Part shown: positions 59,768 to 64,000 of the stretch, in pieces
How the letters are laid out: each line of letters begins with the position of its first letter
Numbering within the stretch: the first letter of the stretch is position 1
Assembly: GCF_040054535.1 (NCBI RefSeq)
Contig: NC_090796.1
Span: 15,589,501 to 15,653,500, forward strand
DNA from: Antennarius striatus
Lineage: Eukaryota > Chordata > Actinopteri > Lophiiformes > Antennariidae
Direction of reading: 5' to 3'
Length of the DNA: 64,000 bases
Program-made: the position numbers and the translations under genes
The notes under the pieces: generated by a model
What the model was told of the DNA's origin: nothing
The model's database searches: none
What the model saw: the letters and a program-made list of their open reading frames with translations, nothing else

Positions 59768-61866
59768 ATGGCGGCGTTCACGTTACCGGAGGGATTCACG
59801 GAGTTCGATATGTTCACGTTCGGTTCGGCGCTGCTCGTTGGGGGTAAGTGGACCCGGCTGGTGGTTAAAGGAGCAGTTCGCTCTAAAAAAAATAAATAAA
59901 ATAAAATAAAAATGTTTGCACGTGTTTTCTGCTTTTATTGTGATGATTTAAATAATTCTAATTCAGCTGCAAACTGAGGGGCGTGACGTGTCTGATCAGC
60001 TGGGGAAGATGCGTGCAGAAACTTTAAATTAAAATCCAAATGCAACAAAAATATTCATTTTAAATTTAATTCCTGCGCGGGAAATCCCATTTTACTCCTA
60101 CTAATCGTACTTTCATTAAAGTATGAGTGTGTTTTTGTTCTTTCTGTCGTCAGGTGTTTTTAAAGGTGATGACCTCTTCTCTCTTTTGCCTCCAGGGATG
60201 CTGGGATTCTTCCTCAACGCCATCAGCATCGTGGCGTTCCTCAGGGTGAAGGAGATGAGGAACCCCAGTAACTTCTTCGTGTTCAACCTGGCCGTGGCCG
60301 ACATCAGCTTGAACATCAACGGGCTCACGGCGGCGTACGCCAGCTACCTCAGGTACCAGCGTCAGGCGTTCGCTCTGCAGAAACAAAAGGGGCTCAGAGG
60401 TATTTAAAGGGTCTTAATGTGAACAAATGTGGAATCTCTAAACCAGCCTCTGGGATTGGTAATCCACCTGATCCGACCTGAAGGTTCCAGAGAGCCCGGC
60501 GTTACATCACAGAGGTTTTAAATCAAACTTGTCTTTGTGCATAGTGAACGCTTTGTTTACGCATTAAATATTTAGTCAAACGGACCAAATAACAACAAAG
60601 AACAATACATTATGAGCCGCTGGTAGCGTTATTAGCATGAATGCTAACAAAAGAGATCCTGTGAGACGTCAGAAGACGGGTCCTGATGCAGGTCGTCCGT
60701 CTTCTCTCGTAGGTATTGGCCGTTCGGTCAGGACGGATGTGCCTATCACGGTTTCCAGGGAATGATCGCCGTCCTGGCGTCCATCAGCTTCATGGCGGCC
60801 ATCGCTTGGGACAGATACCACCAGTACTGCACCAGTGAGTCCAGTGGAGCTCAGTTCGTTACCCCCATTCCCCCCCAAAAGACTTCAACACCAGTGTGGT
60901 TTCCTTCTCCTGCAGGACAGAAGCTCTTCTGGAGCACCACCCTGACCATGAGCGGCATCATCTGGATCCTGTCCATCTTCTGGGCGGCGGTCCCGCTCAT
61001 GGGATGGGGCGTCTATGACTTTGAGCCCATGAGGACCTGCTGCACGCTGGACTACACCAGAGGAGACAGGTAGACCCACACGGACGCCACGGTAACTAGC
61101 GCTGGGATGTGTCTGACAGGCGTTCCTTCTGTTTGACAGGGACTACGTGACCTTCATGCTCACGCTGGTGCTGCTCTACCTGATGTTCCCGGCGTTCACC
61201 ATGTGGTCGTGTTACAACTCCATCTACAAACAGTTCAAGAAGGTCCATCACCACCGGGTAAACCACGAGAACTGCTCCTCTGGGGTTGCTCATTTAGCCC
61301 GCTAACGTTTGTCGTCATCAGTTGAAATTCCACGCTTACACAATATAATCTATATGTGCACAAAAAATAAGATAAAAAACCACCATTCCCTCATCTGCTC
61401 TCTGTGCACCCAAGCTAAGAGCTAACTAGCTGTATTAGCATTACGAGGCTAAACTTGATTAGCAGCTGCATGTGTTGAACACCCACATTAACACTTTGTC
61501 TTCCAGTTTAACACCAGTTTGCCCCTGAGGGTGCTGCTCATGTGCTGGGGTCCCTACGTGCTCATGTGTATCTACGCCTGCTTCGAGAACGTCAACCTCG
61601 TGTCTCCCAAGCTAAGAATGGTGAGACACAGCAACAATTTTTAGTATTATCCAAAGAAAAGTCAAGGTTTTTCCTCTGATTGTCATAAATCAGGAATGAC
61701 TTAGTGGAAATTCTCGTTTCTGCAGCTGCTTCCGGTCGTGGCGAAGACCAACCCCATCTTCAACGCTCTCCTCTACACCTTTGGAAACGAGTTCTACCGT
61801 GGCGGCGTCTGGCACTTCCTCACCGGCCAGAAGATCGTGGAGCCGGACGTGAAGAAGTCAAAATAA
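59768..61866 (+). CDS. rgr: RPE-retinal G protein-coupled receptor (opsin-family photoisomerase)
   Basis: This opsin-like protein of RPE and Müller glia binds all-trans-retinal and supports light-driven 11-cis-retinal supply. Coding exons are 59768..59843, 60196..60352, 60713..60834, 60916..61069, 61140..61257, 61507..61620 and 61726..61866. Introns are GT-AG and phases join, giving 293 residues (human 291). Seven hydrophobic helices are present. Cysteines C87 and C160/C161 can form the usual helix 3 to loop 2 disulfide, and WGVYDFEPMRTCCTLDY is characteristic of RGR. The retinal-binding lysine is K254 in VVAKTNPIFNALLYTFGNE; the helix 7 motif is NALLY rather than NPxxY, as in RGR proteins. 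The helix 3 end is DRY (111-113), where human RGR has GRY. The tail is short and basic (VKKSK). AATAAA lies at 62461-62466. Fish have rgra and rgrb; I do not assign the copy. Confidence 0.97.
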
Positions 61867-62460
61867 AAGCAGCCAAAATGATCATGATTCAAACGTGTAG
61901 ATGTACATTTGACATATTAACACATGGAAACAGTCCCTGAAGCCGCCGCCATCGACCCCCGGCTGGGTGAACTGAGCTGCAGGGGGTCGAGTTCTACTTA
62001 GAGGTTGTGTTAAAGCTGCAGTCTTCCCCTAATAATAACAGACTCCATCTGCTAGCGTGTAGCTCTGATGAACAGATCAATTTTTTTGTCTTAGTTGCTT
62101 AAACTTGAGGCATCTGGAAAAGTTCCTGAAGAAAACAGCTGAATGTTTTAAATGAATGCGATCCAGAGTCCAGGGGCAGTTTCCTGGTCCAAGAGTCACG
62201 TGGTTTTACTCTTTAAATCTTGTCAGTCTGGTGTTAATTTGCAAAAGGTTCAGGAAAGTTCTAAAATAACTTTTTATGTTCTGCTTCTAATTTCTCCTCA
62301 TAGTTTGAGTTTAGAAGCTGGACCCAAACCCGAGTAGTTATAAATGTATTAATTCTCTTGTTTCCTTCTTGATGTCTTTTCTGCCTCGAATGACCGCTGA
62401 CCACGCCCCCCCATACGTCACTGTACCGCCCGTCAACGACCACAAAGAAAACTATGTATA

Positions 62461-62466
62461 AATAAA
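62461..62466 (+). terminator. rgr polyadenylation signal
   Basis: AATAAA in a cluster with a second AATAAA-like hexamer a few bases on, about 595 bases after the stop codon. Another AATAAA overlaps the stop codon and is unlikely to be used. Confidence 0.55.
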
Positions 62467-62816
62467 ACAATAAACATCTCTAAAGGAGTCAATCTGCGTC
62501 GTCCCTTATTTGCTTCTTGTACTTACCGAATTTATTACGTATTAATCAATTTTCTTAAATAATTTCCCTAAGGCATTAATTATCCATCCATCTACGAACC
62601 TTTGTAGTTATGTTTTTATTCAAATCATATTTACTCATTTTTTATTCATTAACTTTTCATTTTCTTATTTGCTATGTGTCTTTTTCTATCTTCTGTAAAT
62701 ATTTTTAACTACTGAATTCATTTTCTTTGCCTCTCGTTGATAAAAAAGGAGTTGATTCTTAACGAGCGCCTTTCGCGTTGATTCATCGCCCACCTGATAT
62801 AATCTGTCGGTCTTTG

Positions 62817-62830
62817 CTGCCCTCTAGTGG
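62817..62830 (-). promoter_or_regulatory. strong CTCF-like motif (minus strand)
   Basis: On the minus strand the sequence is CCACTAGAGGGCAG, a consensus-quality CTCF core. It is oriented back toward rgr, opposite to the motif at 54844. Confidence 0.5.
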
Positions 62831-63172
62831 CCAAAAATGGAAACAGTCAATTCAGCCCGTTTTGGCTCATAATGAAATAAAGATCTATTAATAAGGAAGT
62901 AAAATAAACGCGAGAGAAGAATTAATGGACTAAAAACAGGGATTAATATCTTTAAACTGGATGGAGGAGTATTTGAATGACTGCTTTCTATCAAAGCGAT
63001 GTAAAATAAAGACTTCAAAAAGATAACATTTTTCTTTACTCTTAAGTAAGTTTGGTGAAGTCATTATTTTGACATCTATTCTTACACTGAATACCTTTAA
63101 GATGAAACGGTGTAAATAATGAAATTCTCTCCGCTCTCTTCAAACCGTCTCAAACAGCAGCGCTTGATTCAG

Positions 63173-63186
63173 CCACAAGGGGGCGC
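63173..63186 (+). promoter_or_regulatory. CTCF-like motif
   Basis: CCACAAGGGGGCGC matches the CTCF core at all but one position. It lies 340 bases from an oppositely oriented motif. Confidence 0.45.
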
Positions 63187-63643
63187 CTCTTTCCCAGGAC
63201 CGCCTGGCACCGTTCCACACCAGGACATAAAACCTGTAAATATATGTTATTGTTAATACATTTAAATTGTTTTATTCTTGGTTTTGAAATAATTTCATTT
63301 ATTTTAAATAATTTAAGAGATTTCATTCGTGAGTGTGTGAAGAATGTTTCAGTTTCTATTTGTGGTACACTCAAAATATATGGTCATATTTGTTTTTATT
63401 GTTGGGGATTAATTTTTACATATTATTTTACTGATTTGTCAGCACTTTATTTTGCCAATTCTAATTGATGAAACATTTTTATATTAATGTCTGTCCTCCC
63501 AGATATTAATTCCGCCTTTATTTTAAGACAAAGTAACTCAGGTAGCAGGGAAACAGGAGGGCGGAACCTAAGTGCAGGTCGCGTTACACCCAGGTGACTC
63601 TAGGTGACGAACCTCGGCCCCTCTCCTGCAGAACAAACTGGAG

Positions 63644-63700
63644 ATGCAACAAGAGTGGCTCGTCTCTCTCATTCCTGTGACTGTTTTCCTGTGTTTTCAG
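63644..63700 (+). CDS. probable first coding exon of a gene continuing outside the window
   Basis: After an acceptor-like CCCCTCTCCTGCAG (ending 63631) an exon of 69 bases contains ATG at 63644 and encodes MQQEWLVSLIPVTVFLCFQ, then a good donor CAG|GTTAGT. The peptide is short, hydrophobic and looks like a signal peptide. This suggests a secreted or type I membrane protein. The 300 bases that follow in the window hold no further exon. I do not recognise the gene. The alternative is a chance open stretch. Confidence 0.35.
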
Positions 63701-64000
63701 GTTAGTACACTGTGACAACCACAAAATGACTACCTTCTAAGAGATAATTATTTTTAGCATTATTGACATGCTTTGGTGGCGGTTCTCAACGTATAAAAGT
63801 AAGTTTGATGTTAGCTAGAAAACTCCTAGCAAGCAAAGCCGCTTGGCGGGAGTTTCAGAAAATGGCGCCTACCTGTTAAATATTAGGTAGAGTTAATTTG
63901 CATATGTGCACATTGCGTGGCAAGAGTTGTTTTCCCTCTTTTGGCCCTGCACACCTGACAAACATTGTAAATAGAGTGTTTCTGTTGGGATATGATTAAA

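Larger units (their letters stand above)
61867..63631. other. rgr 3' UTR and intergenic DNA
   Basis: The rgr 3' UTR probably ends near 62,490, after AATAAA at 62461-62466. The rest is AT-rich. Two CTCF-like motifs in opposite orientation (62817-62830 minus, 63173-63186 plus) lie 340 bases apart. No gene is supported. Confidence 0.6.

Noticed and set aside
1-64000. Endogenous retrovirus, LTR or Polinton remains
   Set aside because: I looked for gag, pol, capsid or integrase-like blocks and for paired terminal repeats and saw none.

Overview
The window is nuclear DNA of a bony fish, probably a teleost with compact introns. The evidence is spliced protein-coding genes with GT-AG introns, many dinucleotide microsatellites, a fish-type tRNA-derived SINE ('GGCAGCACGGTGGCGCAG' head), a hAT DNA-transposon fossil, and the vertebrate gene order ghitm - cdhr1 - lrit2 - lrit1 - rgr (the human 10q23 order). 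I see no prokaryotic features, rRNA, CRISPR or virus-like element.

Layout. About 1-26,500 is gene-poor: microsatellites, many G/C homopolymer runs, a degenerate TTGG repeat, a perfect 19-bp hairpin and a few CTCF-like motifs. No coding exon is convincing there. At 26,551-27,916 (minus) lies chst3, a two-coding-exon chondroitin 6-O-sulfotransferase. A hAT fossil (about 31,440-32,165) separates it from ghitm (32,943-34,989, plus), a mitochondrial inner-membrane TMBIM-family protein behind a housekeeping-type promoter. Then come four retina genes: cdhr1 (37,467-45,529, plus; photoreceptor cadherin), lrit2 (47,608-49,602, minus), lrit1 (51,033-53,624, minus) and rgr (59,768-61,866, plus; retinal G-protein-coupled receptor). 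At the right edge one signal-peptide-like coding exon (63,644-63,700) probably starts a gene that continues outside the window.

How the genes relate. cdhr1 organises outer-segment discs, lrit1 (and probably lrit2) acts as an adhesion/receptor organiser at photoreceptor synapses, and rgr supports the visual cycle in RPE/Müller cells. The cluster is therefore a conserved block of photoreceptor-support genes. Candidate CRX/OTX sites lie near cdhr1 and lrit1. CTCF-like motifs lie on both sides of rgr.

The main find is that cdhr1 carries two homologous, apparently alternative last exons, at 44,360-44,557 and 44,993-45,529. Each encodes its own juxtamembrane segment, transmembrane helix and tail; only the second has the long proline-rich tail of the known protein. 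Other points are a GC-AG intron in cdhr1, a possible small unrecognised gene between lrit1 and rgr, and an intronic palindromic K50-homeodomain site. Exon borders were read by eye from splice signals and reading frame. Frames close exactly in all six main genes, and predicted lengths (428, 346, 860, 559, 648 and 293 aa) can be compared with the families.
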